Positions 16,801-24,640 of a DNA stretch of 39,727 nucleotides are shown here, in pieces. The DNA lies in IMG/VR virus record IMGVR_UViG_3300034283_001104, positions 1-39,727 of that record; one strand, given 5' to 3'. Each line of letters starts with the position of its first letter. Within the stretch, counting starts at the first letter, position 1. The stretch is from a virus. Under the pieces are notes generated by a model, which was not told the DNA's origin, searched no databases, and worked only from the letters and a program-made list of their open reading frames with translations. A program made the position numbers and the translations under genes.

Positions 16801-17469
16801 CTCGTGGACACAAGTTTCCTGCCAAGCGGGACTCTTTTTGATGTCGATCAGTTCGTCAACCTATTCAGCAACCTGTCGTTTACCTCTGCTGAAATCCCAA
16901 ACCGCTGGGTAGCGCAGCCGACCGCGACGGACACCCTTGGCACTTATTACAGTTCGCTTACGATTAATCGCGCTCCGATGACTAGGTTTGGCGATTTTGT
17001 TGGCAGCCCAGGAGATCCGATTTATGACGCAAAAAGCCTTCCGCTCGTCGACGGCACGACGTTTTCGTTCGGCCCGATCGCGCAAATTGTCGCCAGTTGC
17101 GGCGAGTGGACGCTACGCGCACGGAGAACATGCACGCAGCACTTCGGCATGTCGACGGCCACGACAAACGAACTGGTCATAACGATCAGCGGATCGGTTG
17201 GATACAACGGCGCATCATCAAAATACCCGCGTTTTTATGATGACAACCTGAAAGCGTGGACATTTGGCACGACGGGGATGCCTGGAGCAAGCGGCACCTA
17301 CACCGCAAACCTCGTGCTGTCGCCAGAGCAAGAGGCGACGCTTGCGTCTGGTGGGTCAGTGTCCGTGGTTTCAGACATGATTTCAACAAACCGCCTCGTA
17401 GGCACCGTTCCCGTACCAGTGGACTTGCGTTACGCCTCACGCCATGTCTGGACCCTCTCAGCCTCCTAA
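13879..17469 (+). CDS. Large tail-tip / host-interaction protein with Cys-rich N-terminus
   Basis: 1196 residues from a GTG overlapping the previous stop (GTGA); a TTG at 13864 is also in frame. The first 30 residues hold six Cys (KKCRCCACTVAQIFRCEQ), unusual for a tail protein and possibly a metal site. The rest is beta-rich with Ig-like hints (SPGQYSIAVTDPVVDRAGNAAL) and a long Ser/Thr/Pro-rich region near residues 840-900. Its codon third positions are far less GC-biased than its neighbours, so the gene looks foreign to this module. Size and place suggest the central hub or receptor-facing tip. Confidence 0.6.
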   Translation: MRHAKKCRCCACTVAQIFRCEQAQTFSMWDVAGLLPRITCDGLPSAKRLWVDSAFQTENKVADRITNGAISVDVNAVGITVSGVASGSQVGRLGCSLFNNAATASLFNNASKPGQQDIELSAGTTTLSRGTLSRDSISLISCESPAGGRYVTAHTPSVDNSSGVAGGLWVRQSTGFPGYTKQPILGLQNYSPLAAGAALPETLSWACTTKVFRNGQLVGTATAQRGGVSPVFASRVPQAGAGWQAVVGSTHPNESTRGFVWPTIFATLEDAQDLGKIRPDLEPHLQFFRVGIIHHNYSPPVGVIVRGDGFSRLQSPVQFPQFPFLGQYRGPFFIPAGGTITVAVPFAQEGDFDPIDEIVATQFDGVMNAAQWASLTQEEGSYLCVSTSTDACDPANLLAPVAHVVMQGPNFTWPPIPGSGKQNAQQTTIFNSFVIDKTPPPLFWYAFDDMTVAEAAQKSNSEWAILQAVRSDETIGGVFSDTDDGALEARSRWTPKTYRWLGFEPWQKQTANFDTTISNQTLSPGQYSIAVTDPVVDRAGNAALDQPFVTFKVFQGTEDELRGRPRFEIPFEQNALINGQIFGGREYPVTQIDVVFADHVYGVTKRHFELKGFGRYLDKSVTPPALANGEIPQLMYEFPPVPPDGKTELSRINPRGITKVERLSSKRLRLTLDAAMQFPGSKWRLFFTPDKQVFWADTLPPGFDLEYRQTPAFISDSGGLVGETQLWQVTFPGGIDWPLFYDVDEETWQISFGGATYDAGDQIESGDPLAADLTAVGMWIKSKKQVQMACRNNWIVVRPPGTTPERIDIGSYTFTLEGGVALGSGGSIIGIGGVSSVTTEIPEPESNGEPWRSQISSGGSMWLSKTPGTFQAGASSSVDPFVPSVPASQTQSTDEPYSYWGLDTTIYPSTPKRLRACKAPKSNQPQASVIRGGGSIGSITATLSRVVASGTDGPPASATWAGNFGPKLFSWLPALVDTSFLPSGTLFDVDQFVNLFSNLSFTSAEIPNRWVAQPTATDTLGTYYSSLTINRAPMTRFGDFVGSPGDPIYDAKSLPLVDGTTFSFGPIAQIVASCGEWTLRARRTCTQHFGMSTATTNELVITISGSVGYNGASSKYPRFYDDNLKAWTFGTTGMPGASGTYTANLVLSPEQEATLASGGSVSVVSDMISTNRLVGTVPVPVDLRYASRHVWTLSAS

Positions 17470-17665
17470 CGGCCTCGGCGATCTCGTCGCCGCCGCCTTC
17501 GCCAGCGTTGGCATCACGAAGGACCGCGCGCAGGCCGTCGCGGAGCTCGCCGGGTTCGAGGACTGCGGTTGCGCGCAGCGGCAGGAGCGTCTCAACGAGC
17601 TCGGGCGCATGGTCGGGATCGGCGGGCCACCCCCTCCGTCTAATCCGCCCCCGCCCGTAGGCTGA
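17444..17665 (+). CDS. Small CGCAQR-motif phage protein
   Basis: 73 residues from an ATG inside the end of the previous gene (26-base overlap). It holds AGFEDCGCAQRQERLNELGR, a motif I associate with small phage proteins near tail-tip genes (Cys-x-Cys followed by a basic helix with RLN), and ends in a Pro-rich tail PPPPSNPPPPVG. The CGC pair could bind metal or form a disulfide. The frame has typical local codon use, unlike the large gene it overlaps. Role unknown. Confidence 0.6.
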   Translation: MSGPSQPPNGLGDLVAAAFASVGITKDRAQAVAELAGFEDCGCAQRQERLNELGRMVGIGGPPPPSNPPPPVG

Positions 17666-17688
17666 CGGCACACCCCCAAGGGCTGCCG

Positions 17689-18045
17689 ATGGCTGTTTTC
17701 TCGCAAATCCCAGGCGATTTGGATCTCCGGCTTGTCCGTGGAGACGAAGTAACTTTCTCGGCTGTCTTCGCTGGCGTCGACCTCACTGGCTTCACCGTTA
17801 CGGCTGCGGTCTACAGCGGCTTCGGGGCCACGGCGACCGACAATCCGGTTGCGACGCCGACCGTTACGGTCACGATGGCGACCGTAAACAACGTCACATC
17901 GAGCACCGTTCAGATCAGCATGACCGAGACGCAGACGGCAGCGATCTCGCCGACCGGCTCGAATCGCTGGTTCCTCCGCTGGGTCTCGCCTGGCAGTGTG
18001 ACGCGAACGGTGTTGAGCGGCAACGTCACCGCATCGAACCCGTGA
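17689..18045 (+). CDS. Small tail-tip beta protein, fibre-attachment type
   Basis: 118 residues: FSQIPGDLDLRLVRGDEVTFSAVFAGVDLTGFTVTAAVYSG, then ETQTAAISPTGSNRWFLRWVSPGSVTRTVLSGNVTAS. This beta pattern (RGD before a beta sandwich, then RWFLRWVxPGxVTRTxLSG) is common in small phage proteins placed before collagen-repeat fibres, where they probably form the collar that anchors the fibre. The following fibre gene starts 12 bases after its stop, consistent with a partner. The RGD here is likely incidental. Confidence 0.6.
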   Translation: MAVFSQIPGDLDLRLVRGDEVTFSAVFAGVDLTGFTVTAAVYSGFGATATDNPVATPTVTVTMATVNNVTSSTVQISMTETQTAAISPTGSNRWFLRWVSPGSVTRTVLSGNVTASNP

Positions 18046-18056
18046 GGTAGCAGCAG

Positions 18057-20006
18057 ATGGCGGGCAACGAAGTCACGGTCACGGTCTCGGGTGGCACGAC
18101 CACGACGGTCACGGTGCCAGGCTCTACCGGCACGCCAGCGCCCACGATCACGAATGGCGGGACGGCGAATGTAGCCATCACGAGCGTCGGCGACCGTGGG
18201 CCGAAGGGTGACACGGGGCCGGCGACGACGCTTACCATCGGCACGGTCGCGAGCGGCACGACGGCTGCGGCAACGCTGACGGGGCCAGCCGGGGCGCAGG
18301 TGTTGAACCTGACGCTGCCGCAGGGTGCAACGGGAAGTACGGGCAGCACGGGGGCTACGGGCGCTACGGGCGCAACGGGCGCGACAGGGGCCGCCGGGCC
18401 TGCGAACAGCCTCACTATCGGCACGATCACGACCGGGGCGGCTGGCTCGTCGGCGTCTGCGGCGATCACCGGAACGGCACCGAATCAGACGCTCTCGCTG
18501 ACGATCCCACGCGGCGACACGGGCGCGAACATTGAGCTTCAATCCACGTCAACGCATCTGCAATGGCGGCCGGTTGGCGGCACCACTTGGACGAACCTCG
18601 TCGCCCTGACGGCAATCACTGGCCCGCAAGGCAGCACGGGCGCGTCTGGCACGAACGGCACGAACGGCAGCAGCGTCGAGCTTCAAACGACATCGACGCA
18701 TATTCAGTGGCGGCTCGTCGGCGGCTCAACATGGACCGACCTCGTGGCCCTCTCCGCGATCACAGGCCCGCAGGGTCCGCAAGGCCCGGCGACGATCGCT
18801 GTCGGCACCGTAACAACCGGGGCGGCTGGCTCAAATGCGAGCGTCACGAATAGCGGCACCAGTTCGGCGGTCGTGCTGGACTTCACCATTCCGCAGGGCC
18901 AGGGCGGGACCGCAGGCGTGTCGTGGCAGCCCGTGCCGATGTCGCCCTCGGCGAGCGGCACGAACGGCGACATCGCATACGACGCATCCTTCCTCTACGT
19001 CAAATCCGCCTCTGGCTGGCGGCGAACGGCGATTGCCACTTGGACACCGCTCGGTGCGCCGACGAGCGTTTCCGCGACCGCTGGCAACGAGCAGGCGACG
19101 GTTTCGTGGACCGCTCCCGTGGACAACGGCGGGTACGCAATCACCGATTACGCCGTGCAGTTCTCCAGCAACAGCGGCACGACCTGGACGACGTTCTCCG
19201 ATGGCACTTCGACGACGACCTCGGCGACTGTCACGGGGCTGACGAACGGCACGGCCTACGTCTTCCGCGTGGCGGCGATCAACGGGGCTGGCACAGGGCC
19301 GTATTCGTCGGCGACGAGTAGCGTGACGCCTGGGGCAAACACCGACCCCAACTTCTCTAGCGTCAGCCTGCTCTTGCACATGGACGGCACGGGCTCGACG
19401 TTCACCGATAGCAGCGGCACGCCGAAGACCGTCACGGCGTTTGGTGGCGCGACGCAATCGACGGCGCAGAGCAAGTTTGGCGGGAAGTCGGCGGCGTTTG
19501 ATGGCAGCGGTGACTACATCAGCATTGCTGACAGCGGCAATGCGTTTGCTTTCGGCACTGGCGACTTCTGCTATGAGTTCTGGTTTCGCTCGGCGGCGAG
19601 CAACGCTTATGCGGCGTTACTGACGCGACCATATAACTCGGCCGGGGGAATACTCATGTCGCTGAACGGTTCTTCTGGCAACGGCGCGCCGGAAATCTAC
19701 TGGCGAGAATACGCCGACGAACTGTTCTTCGCGTCTAACGCTGGCGGATTCAATGACAACAATTGGCACCACTTCGTGTTCAATCGTAGCGGGACGACGT
19801 GCCGAATGTTCATCGACGGGGAGGTGAGGGCAACGAAACAAAGCGTTGGCACAAGCGTCGCGTCGTCGCAAGTAGTGGTGGCAACTGACATTGAATTTAG
19901 CGGCCGTACCCTCAACGGCTACATCGACGAATTCCGCATCACCAAGGGCGTCGCCCGCTACACGGCCAACTTCACGCCGCCCACGGCACCGTTCCCTGAC
20001 GCCTGA
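18057..20006 (+). CDS. Tail fibre with collagen-like repeats, FN3 and LamG-like domain
   Basis: 649 residues. Three copies of a GTVxxGxxxxA...LNLTLPQGxTG unit and two copies of an IELQSTSTHLQWRPVGGTTW unit, with Gly-x-y tracts between (GATGATGATGATGAAGP), make the shaft. An FN3 domain follows near residues 335-425 (SVSATAGNEQATVSWTAP to YVFRVAAINGAGTGPY), then a concanavalin A/LamG domain to the end (LLLHMDGTGSTFTDSSG, NWHHFVFNRSGTTCRMFIDG, GYIDEFRITKG). It is the most likely main receptor-binding fibre. Its C-terminal modules are shared with the adhesin at 3549-4586. Confidence 0.85.
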   Translation: MAGNEVTVTVSGGTTTTVTVPGSTGTPAPTITNGGTANVAITSVGDRGPKGDTGPATTLTIGTVASGTTAAATLTGPAGAQVLNLTLPQGATGSTGSTGATGATGATGATGAAGPANSLTIGTITTGAAGSSASAAITGTAPNQTLSLTIPRGDTGANIELQSTSTHLQWRPVGGTTWTNLVALTAITGPQGSTGASGTNGTNGSSVELQTTSTHIQWRLVGGSTWTDLVALSAITGPQGPQGPATIAVGTVTTGAAGSNASVTNSGTSSAVVLDFTIPQGQGGTAGVSWQPVPMSPSASGTNGDIAYDASFLYVKSASGWRRTAIATWTPLGAPTSVSATAGNEQATVSWTAPVDNGGYAITDYAVQFSSNSGTTWTTFSDGTSTTTSATVTGLTNGTAYVFRVAAINGAGTGPYSSATSSVTPGANTDPNFSSVSLLLHMDGTGSTFTDSSGTPKTVTAFGGATQSTAQSKFGGKSAAFDGSGDYISIADSGNAFAFGTGDFCYEFWFRSAASNAYAALLTRPYNSAGGILMSLNGSSGNGAPEIYWREYADELFFASNAGGFNDNNWHHFVFNRSGTTCRMFIDGEVRATKQSVGTSVASSQVVVATDIEFSGRTLNGYIDEFRITKGVARYTANFTPPTAPFPDA

Positions 20007-20047
20007 CGCCCTGGCCCGCACGTTGACCATCGCCCTACGCTGGCCGT

Positions 20048-20338
20048 ATGCCCCGCAGAAAGCGCCAACGCCGCACGGTCTACGTCGGCGACCAGCGATG
20101 GAAGATCGAGCGGTCGCAGCGCCTTCGCGGCATCGACGGCGATTGCAACTACACGCTCCATCGCATCCGCATCGACGCCCGGCTCCGGGGCGTTGACCTA
20201 CTGGATACGTTGATTCACGAGCTCATACACGCCCGCTGGCCCGACCTGTCTGAAGATGCCGTAGTCGAGTTTTCGGAGACGCTTTCGGGCGTGCTGGACG
20301 CCGAGGGATTCCGCCACCGTGACGACGAGGAGGACTGA
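20048..20338 (+). CDS. SprT-like zinc metallopeptidase
   Basis: 96 residues with the zinc-peptidase signature HELIH (HExxH) in DTLIHELIHARWPDLSEDAVVEFSETL. An N-terminal strand WKIERSQRLRGIDGDCNYTLHRIRID precedes it. Such small SprT-like proteins occur in many phages. Cellular SprT/SPRTN relatives act on DNA-bound proteins, but no phage role is established. It is shorter than cellular SprT (about 160 residues) and probably holds only the catalytic helix pair. The preceding 41 bp contain TTGACC without a clear -10. It is one base-coupled to the next gene (TGATG). Confidence 0.65.
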   Translation: MPRRKRQRRTVYVGDQRWKIERSQRLRGIDGDCNYTLHRIRIDARLRGVDLLDTLIHELIHARWPDLSEDAVVEFSETLSGVLDAEGFRHRDDEED

Positions 20339-20589
20339 TGGCGAAGGTGAAGCCAGACATCATCGACGACGTGCTCGGCAACATCGAGGCCCGTCAACCG
20401 CAGGCGTGGCACCAGCGGGTTTCGCCGGAACACGCCGACACGCTGCAAGCGATCAAAGACGCCTACAACTCAGGCAGATTTGGAAAGCGGAAGAAGCCAG
20501 CCGCCGAGGCGATTTCCAAGACGCTCAAAGATAGAGGCATTGCGAACGTCCAATTCCAAGGGGTGCTCGCATGGCTCGAAAGAGCGTAG
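20338..20589 (+). CDS. Small basic protein, possibly DNA-binding
   Basis: 83 residues, mostly helical: DDVLGNIEARQPQAWHQRVSPEHADTLQAIKDAYNSGRFGKRKKPAAEAISKTLKDRGIANVQFQGVLAWLERA. The ISKTLKDRGIANVQFQGVLAWL part reads like a helix-turn-helix in which the last helix carries aromatic and polar residues. A basic linker precedes it. Similar small proteins accompany terminase or metallophosphoesterase genes in phages. Overlaps the next gene by 19 bases. Specific function not recognised. Confidence 0.5.
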   Translation: MAKVKPDIIDDVLGNIEARQPQAWHQRVSPEHADTLQAIKDAYNSGRFGKRKKPAAEAISKTLKDRGIANVQFQGVLAWLERA

Positions 20590-21743
20590 TCGCTGACATC
20601 GCTGCGAAGGTCAACGGCGAAAAAGGGCTGACCATCGAGGAGGTTTCCAAAAAGGAGACCGCCGAAGGGCTTGAGGCGAAGAGCGTCTCTACTCGCATTC
20701 GCACGGTGGAGGATCTGCTGCGGCATATCGAAGCCGATATGTCACGCTTCGAGATAGCCACCAGCGAGGCGACGAAGTGGGAAGGCTTGACCGCAGACCG
20801 CGACACGGGCGAGCCGGTCGTCACGGAGCTTCACCGCGTTCATGTGCGGCTCAAGCCGAAGGGCGGGCCGACGACGCTTGAATGCGTGGCGTCGATGATC
20901 GATGCAGCGAAGAAGCAGATTCGCCGGCCGAAGACCAAGGCCCACAAGCGGAAGCGTGAAGGCTTGTGGAGCGTGGTCGTTATGAGCGATCTCCACATGG
21001 GCAGTCGGTCGTGGCGGCATACCACCGGGGCCGACTACGACCTCAACATTGCCAGCGCCGTCGTGGCGAAGGCGAGTGCGAATCTAATAGAACGCGGCAA
21101 CGACCTCGGCATCGTCAGGCGATCAATCGTGCTCGCTGGCGACACGATGCACTTCGATACCGTGTCTGGCACAACAACGTCAGGCACCTACCTAGACCGT
21201 GATTCTCGACTCCAAAAGGCGATTGATACGGCAGCCGCCGCGATCTTTCGTGCCATTGAGCACTCGGCTGAAACCGTCGCGACGGACGTGCTCATCGTCC
21301 CCGGCAATCACGATTCCGCTCTCAGCTTCGCCCTCCAGAAAATCCTGATCGAGCGATACCGAAGCGACTCTCGTGTGATCGTCAATGGCGAGTTCACGAG
21401 CCGGAAATACTTGACGCATGGCGGAAACCTTATCGGCGTCACGCACGGCGACAAGGCGAAAAAGAAGCTCGCCGGAATCATGGCGTTGGAGGCATCCCAG
21501 TTGTGGTCTAAGTGCCGGCACCGTGAATGGCACGTCGGGCATCTGCATCACCAGGCGGCAGAGATCAGCACCATCGATGGAGTTATCGTCAGGACTCACC
21601 CGACGATTGTGCCGCCGGATGCGTGGCACGTTGAGTCTGGGTTCATTGGCTCGGAGCGGGCAATGCAGGGATTCATCTATTCGCCAGAGGGCGGGCTGGC
21701 AGAGCTCCACATGGCGTATGCGAGGACTTGCGATGGCAACTGA
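20571..21743 (+). CDS. Calcineurin-like metallophosphoesterase
   Basis: 390 residues. Residues 1-130 are a non-catalytic, partly helical head (TIEEVSKKETAEGL, RTVEDLLRHIEAD, then a strand HRVHVRLKPKG) typical of phage members. The catalytic domain shows every motif: DLHMG (Asp140, His142), GDTMH (Asp191), GNHD (Asn246, His247, Asp248), GVTHGD (His292) and VGHLHH (His324, His326). The family hydrolyses phosphoesters, often in DNA or nucleotides, using two metal ions. Phage copies are often annotated as DNA repair nucleases; the substrate here is not shown. Confidence 0.85.
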   Translation: MARKSVVADIAAKVNGEKGLTIEEVSKKETAEGLEAKSVSTRIRTVEDLLRHIEADMSRFEIATSEATKWEGLTADRDTGEPVVTELHRVHVRLKPKGGPTTLECVASMIDAAKKQIRRPKTKAHKRKREGLWSVVVMSDLHMGSRSWRHTTGADYDLNIASAVVAKASANLIERGNDLGIVRRSIVLAGDTMHFDTVSGTTTSGTYLDRDSRLQKAIDTAAAAIFRAIEHSAETVATDVLIVPGNHDSALSFALQKILIERYRSDSRVIVNGEFTSRKYLTHGGNLIGVTHGDKAKKKLAGIMALEASQLWSKCRHREWHVGHLHHQAAEISTIDGVIVRTHPTIVPPDAWHVESGFIGSERAMQGFIYSPEGGLAELHMAYARTCDGN

Positions 21744-22536
21744 CGACGTGTCGCAGGAAGAGCGGCTCGCAAAGAGGAGGGAGGCGTACCGCAATATGCC
21801 TCGCGATAAGTATCTGGCGATGCGAGCCCGTGAAAACGAATCGGCGAAGAAGCGGCGCGACAGCGAGACGCCAGAGCAGCGAGAGGCGAGGCTGGCTCCG
21901 ATGCGTGACCGTGCTCGCAAGCGGCTCGCATCCGCAACGCCAGAGCAGCGAGAGAAGCAGCGGGCCTACCACCGGAAATACAAGCCGACATACCGCGCCG
22001 AGAAAGCCGAACAACTGCGTGCGCAGGCCCGCGAATACTACCTGCAAAACCGCGACAAAATCATTCGGTATGGCAAGGAATATCGAAAGAAAAACCAGAG
22101 TGTGTCGGCAGTTCGGACACGCATGAAGCGGGCAACTGACCCGCAATACGCCATTGCCGGAAGGCTTCGGTGCCGTGTTCGCAATGCACTCGTTGGGTCA
22201 GGGGCGAAAAAATCAGCAAGGACGTTTGAGCTCGTCGGTTGCTCTCCAAGAGAACTGATGGCATGGCTGGAATCGCAGTTCGTGCAGGGAATGGGATGGC
22301 ACAACAGGTCTCTATGGCACGTCGACCACATTGTCCCGCTCAATGCGTTTGATCTTTCGTGCGTTGAGCAGCAGCGGGTGGCGTTCCACTACACAAACCT
22401 GCGGCCACTGTGGGCAGCCGAGAACGTGGCGAAGCGGGATCGGATTCCGGTGCCGCAAAAGAAATTCATCTGGACGCTTCGCGACATTTCGGAAGCCCGC
22501 CAGAGGCTCGAAGCAAGACGGCTCGCATCCGCTTGA
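21733..22536 (+). CDS. HNH endonuclease
   Basis: 267 residues from ATG 21733, which overlaps the previous stop by 11 bases; a longer in-frame upstream reading starting at 21418 is a shadow. Residues 1-125 are a highly charged helix with TPEQRE repeated twice, likely a DNA-contacting arm. The C-terminal half holds RLRCRVRNAL and the HNH core LWHVDHIVPL (His196, Asp198, His199), then HYTNLRPLWAAENVAKRD with Asn222 and Asn231. It is a nicking or double-strand endonuclease family common in phages. It may be homing-like, or may act in packaging. Confidence 0.8.
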   Translation: MATDDVSQEERLAKRREAYRNMPRDKYLAMRARENESAKKRRDSETPEQREARLAPMRDRARKRLASATPEQREKQRAYHRKYKPTYRAEKAEQLRAQAREYYLQNRDKIIRYGKEYRKKNQSVSAVRTRMKRATDPQYAIAGRLRCRVRNALVGSGAKKSARTFELVGCSPRELMAWLESQFVQGMGWHNRSLWHVDHIVPLNAFDLSCVEQQRVAFHYTNLRPLWAAENVAKRDRIPVPQKKFIWTLRDISEARQRLEARRLASA

Positions 22537-22546
22537 AAGGCCGACC

Positions 22547-23281
22547 GTGCTTGACGCTGACTACATAACGGCAGCAGAGCACCGCGCTCGACGCTTCTCC
22601 GGTGCTTACACCGGCACGAGCGGCACGCTCGCCGCAGACGTTCTCAGACTCATCAAGGAAAGGGCAACCATGACCGCAGCGTTTGACCAGTTGGAAGCCG
22701 AGAACCGAGCCCTTCGCGAAGCCGTCGCCGCTCGCATGGACGCGACGCCAGAGGACGATCCGAAGCATCGTGGCTACACGCCGATGGCTGCTTCGCTCGC
22801 CGGTTGCAGACCTGCCCAGGAAGCGGCTGCCCGGTGCTTCGACACGACCGAGCAGGAGTCGCCGACCGAGATCGCTGACGCCGACGTGCCGTCGATCCCT
22901 GTCGATTGGATTCTCCAGGGCGAGCGGGAATTGAAGGGCGAGAAAGAGCGTCCAGTTGACATACGTCATACGGGCGACGGGCTGCTCACGCCGCAGGATG
23001 ACGAGACGCCCGCCGAGCGGTTGCTGAGAGACGCGATCGACGTAATCCGCGACCGTCGTCCGAAGTACGGCGGGCCGCTCCACCATTTCGCCCGCACGGT
23101 GGGCATGATCAACGCCGCATTCGCCGACGTGCTGAAACGCCCGCTGACCCCCGCCGACTGGGCTGTCGTGATGACGCTCGACAAGGTTGCTAGGCACATG
23201 GGGCCGAGCAAAACGACCGACACGCCGATCGACTTGGCTGGCTACGCCGCCTGTCTGGCTGAGTGCGAGACGCTGCCATAG
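22547..23281 (+). CDS. DUF6378-like / MazG-type phage protein
   Basis: 244 residues. A GTG at 22547 behind GAAAGG is chosen; an ATG at 22670 behind AAAGGG is also possible. The middle has a short coiled coil (FDQLEAENRALREAV). The C-terminal ~85 residues match the phage DUF6378 plan: LRDAIDVIRDRRPKYGGPLHHFARTVGMINAAF, then LDKVARHMGPSKTTDTPIDLAGYAACLAEC. This resembles MazG-type NTP pyrophosphohydrolases in helix layout, though the full metal-binding set is not obvious. A role in nucleotide metabolism is inferred. Confidence 0.65.
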   Translation: MLDADYITAAEHRARRFSGAYTGTSGTLAADVLRLIKERATMTAAFDQLEAENRALREAVAARMDATPEDDPKHRGYTPMAASLAGCRPAQEAAARCFDTTEQESPTEIADADVPSIPVDWILQGERELKGEKERPVDIRHTGDGLLTPQDDETPAERLLRDAIDVIRDRRPKYGGPLHHFARTVGMINAAFADVLKRPLTPADWAVVMTLDKVARHMGPSKTTDTPIDLAGYAACLAECETLP

Positions 23282-23332
23282 CCCCTACGGTCACGCCCAT
23301 TTTTCGACCAATCTGAACGGTCGGAGGCTGAC

Positions 23333-23569
23333 GTGATCGCTGCGGCTCACTGGCGTCGAGGCGGACCTGACGGGCGCGAACCCATCGCGGCTGCCGGTGA
23401 GGTCGTGTCGCTCGCCAAGAACTACACGAAGAGCCAGGAGTATTGGGGCAAGGTGACGAGCAAGCGGCCCGCGCCGCTGACCGCATCGCATGTGCAACTG
23501 GTCGCGTTCCGCCTCGGCTGTTCTCTCGATTCCGCCCGCCGGGCAATCCTCATGGGGCTCGTGAAATGA
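23333..23569 (+). CDS. Small hypothetical protein
   Basis: 78 residues with a GTG start after TCGGAGGCTGAC. The protein reads REPIAAAGEVVSLAKNYTKSQEYWGKV then LTASHVQLVAFRLGCSLDSARRAILMG, the latter resembling a degenerate helix-turn-helix. No family recognised. Its stop overlaps the ATG of the next gene (ATGA), opening the chain of coupled genes that runs through the lysis block. Confidence 0.5.
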   Translation: MIAAAHWRRGGPDGREPIAAAGEVVSLAKNYTKSQEYWGKVTSKRPAPLTASHVQLVAFRLGCSLDSARRAILMGLVK

Positions 23570-23943
23570 TCTCATCCGCTCCGCTCCAGGCCGCCTACGA
23601 CCTCGTGTCGCTCGCCGAGAAGGTCAGAGCGTTCGTCGCTACGGCGAAGGTCAAAGCCTCTGGCGGCATCACGCTTGCGGAGTTTGGCGAGCTCGCCGTC
23701 GCCCTCATGCGCGTCGCGATAGAAGCGGCTGACGCGATCCCGGTCGACGGGGCCGAGCGGAAGCAGTTCGTCCTCAACGCGATCGCTCTCCTGTTCGACA
23801 CCGTTGCAGACCGGGCGATCCCCGCGCTCGCGTGGCCCGTCTGGGTGATCGTCAAGCCTGCCGCCCGTCAACTGCTGCTCTTGGTCGCCAGCGGTGCCAT
23901 CGAATCGCTCTTGCCCCTTGTGAGGAAAGCCCACGACGCATGA
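23566..23943 (+). CDS. Helical membrane-associated protein, holin candidate
   Basis: 125 residues from the ATGA overlap. It has helices VSLAEKVRAFVATAK and FGELAVALMRVAIEAADAI, then hydrophobic stretches VLNAIALLFDTVADRAIPALAWPVWVIVKPAARQLLLLVASGAIESLLPLV. The last stretch is long enough to insert in a membrane. Phage proteins of this build are found in lysis blocks and may act as holins or hold lysis factors at the membrane. It is followed by two further small membrane proteins and the cysteine peptidase. Holin function is inference. Confidence 0.5.
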   Translation: MISSAPLQAAYDLVSLAEKVRAFVATAKVKASGGITLAEFGELAVALMRVAIEAADAIPVDGAERKQFVLNAIALLFDTVADRAIPALAWPVWVIVKPAARQLLLLVASGAIESLLPLVRKAHDA

Positions 23944-24191
23944 TCTACGTCCTCCTGTTGGGCGGCGCTGCCGCTCTTCTCGTCGGCCCGATGCTCGCTC
24001 GCCGGGCTGCCCCGTCGCTCGGCCCAGAGCCGGCACCACCGCCGCACCTCGCCCCGACCTATCAGTCGGCAATCGCTGACCTCGCCCACGTCCGCTTGCG
24101 GCTCCTCCAGACGGAGAGCCTGGCGGAAGCGGAGAAGAAGGCGATCGACACGCTGACGCTCGCCCTGGTCGCCGGGAGCGACAAGCCATGA
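23940..24191 (+). CDS. Small single-span membrane protein
   Basis: 83 residues from the ATGA overlap at 23940. The first ~18 residues (IYVLLLGGAAALLVGPML) are a membrane span followed by a basic RR and a Pro-rich linker (SLGPEPAPPPHLAP). The rest is a helix rich in Leu and Glu (YQSAIADLAHVRLRLLQTESLAEAEKKAIDTLTLALV) that could be a coiled coil. Such an anchor-plus-coil layout fits a holin partner or spanin-like component. Not recognised further. Confidence 0.5.
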   Translation: MIYVLLLGGAAALLVGPMLARRAAPSLGPEPAPPPHLAPTYQSAIADLAHVRLRLLQTESLAEAEKKAIDTLTLALVAGSDKP

Positions 24192-24640
24192 CAGACCGCG
24201 CCCGCTACACGCTCGCCTCGGCCCTGGTGCTCGGCTGCCTGCTTGCGTGGGCGTTGGAGAGCAGGCCCGCCCCGGCACCGGCCCCCGGCGGCGCTCTCGT
24301 CTTGCGTGGCAAGTTCATCGGCCCGACCGCTGCGGCCGACGCCGCGACGCTCGCAGCCTTTGCCGACGAGCTCGCCATTGAGATCGAGCACGACGCCGCC
24401 CAGGGCGAGCCGTTCTTCAAGACCGGCACGCAATACGACGAACTTCGCACGCGGGCGAGGATCCTGCGTTGCCGTGGCGAAAGCATCGGCGAGCGGCAGC
24501 CAAAGGTCAGGGATGCCATCGAGGCGTTTCTCGACGGGGCAGTCGGCAAGAGCGGTGGCCCGGTGAGCAAGTCGCAGCGTGAGGCGTGGGCGGCAGCGTA
24601 TCGCGAGATCGGAAGGGCTGCCGGTGAAGCGACCCGTTGA
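24188..24640 (+). CDS. Membrane-anchored hypothetical protein
   Basis: 150 residues. N-terminal signal anchor ARYTLASALVLGCLLAWALE with a Cys just after the span core (LGC), which could be a lipobox-like site, though the context is not ideal. A Pro/Ala-rich linker follows (SRPAPAPAPGGAL), then a mixed alpha/beta domain with FADELAIEIEHDAAQGEPFFKTGTQYDELRTRARIL. It may be an outer-face lysis factor. It overlaps the cysteine peptidase gene by 17 bases. Confidence 0.5.
   Translation: MTDRARYTLASALVLGCLLAWALESRPAPAPAPGGALVLRGKFIGPTAAADAATLAAFADELAIEIEHDAAQGEPFFKTGTQYDELRTRARILRCRGESIGERQPKVRDAIEAFLDGAVGKSGGPVSKSQREAWAAAYREIGRAAGEATR

Noticed and set aside
18300-18420. Short GGGCGCTACGG-type DNA repeats resembling a CRISPR or VNTR
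   Set aside because: They encode the collagen-like Gly-Ala-Thr tract of the fibre; no spacers and no Cas genes.
21418-21732. Upstream extension of the HNH gene
   Set aside because: It overlaps the conserved end of the metallophosphoesterase; ATG 21733 in the ATGG context matches the normal overlap pattern here.
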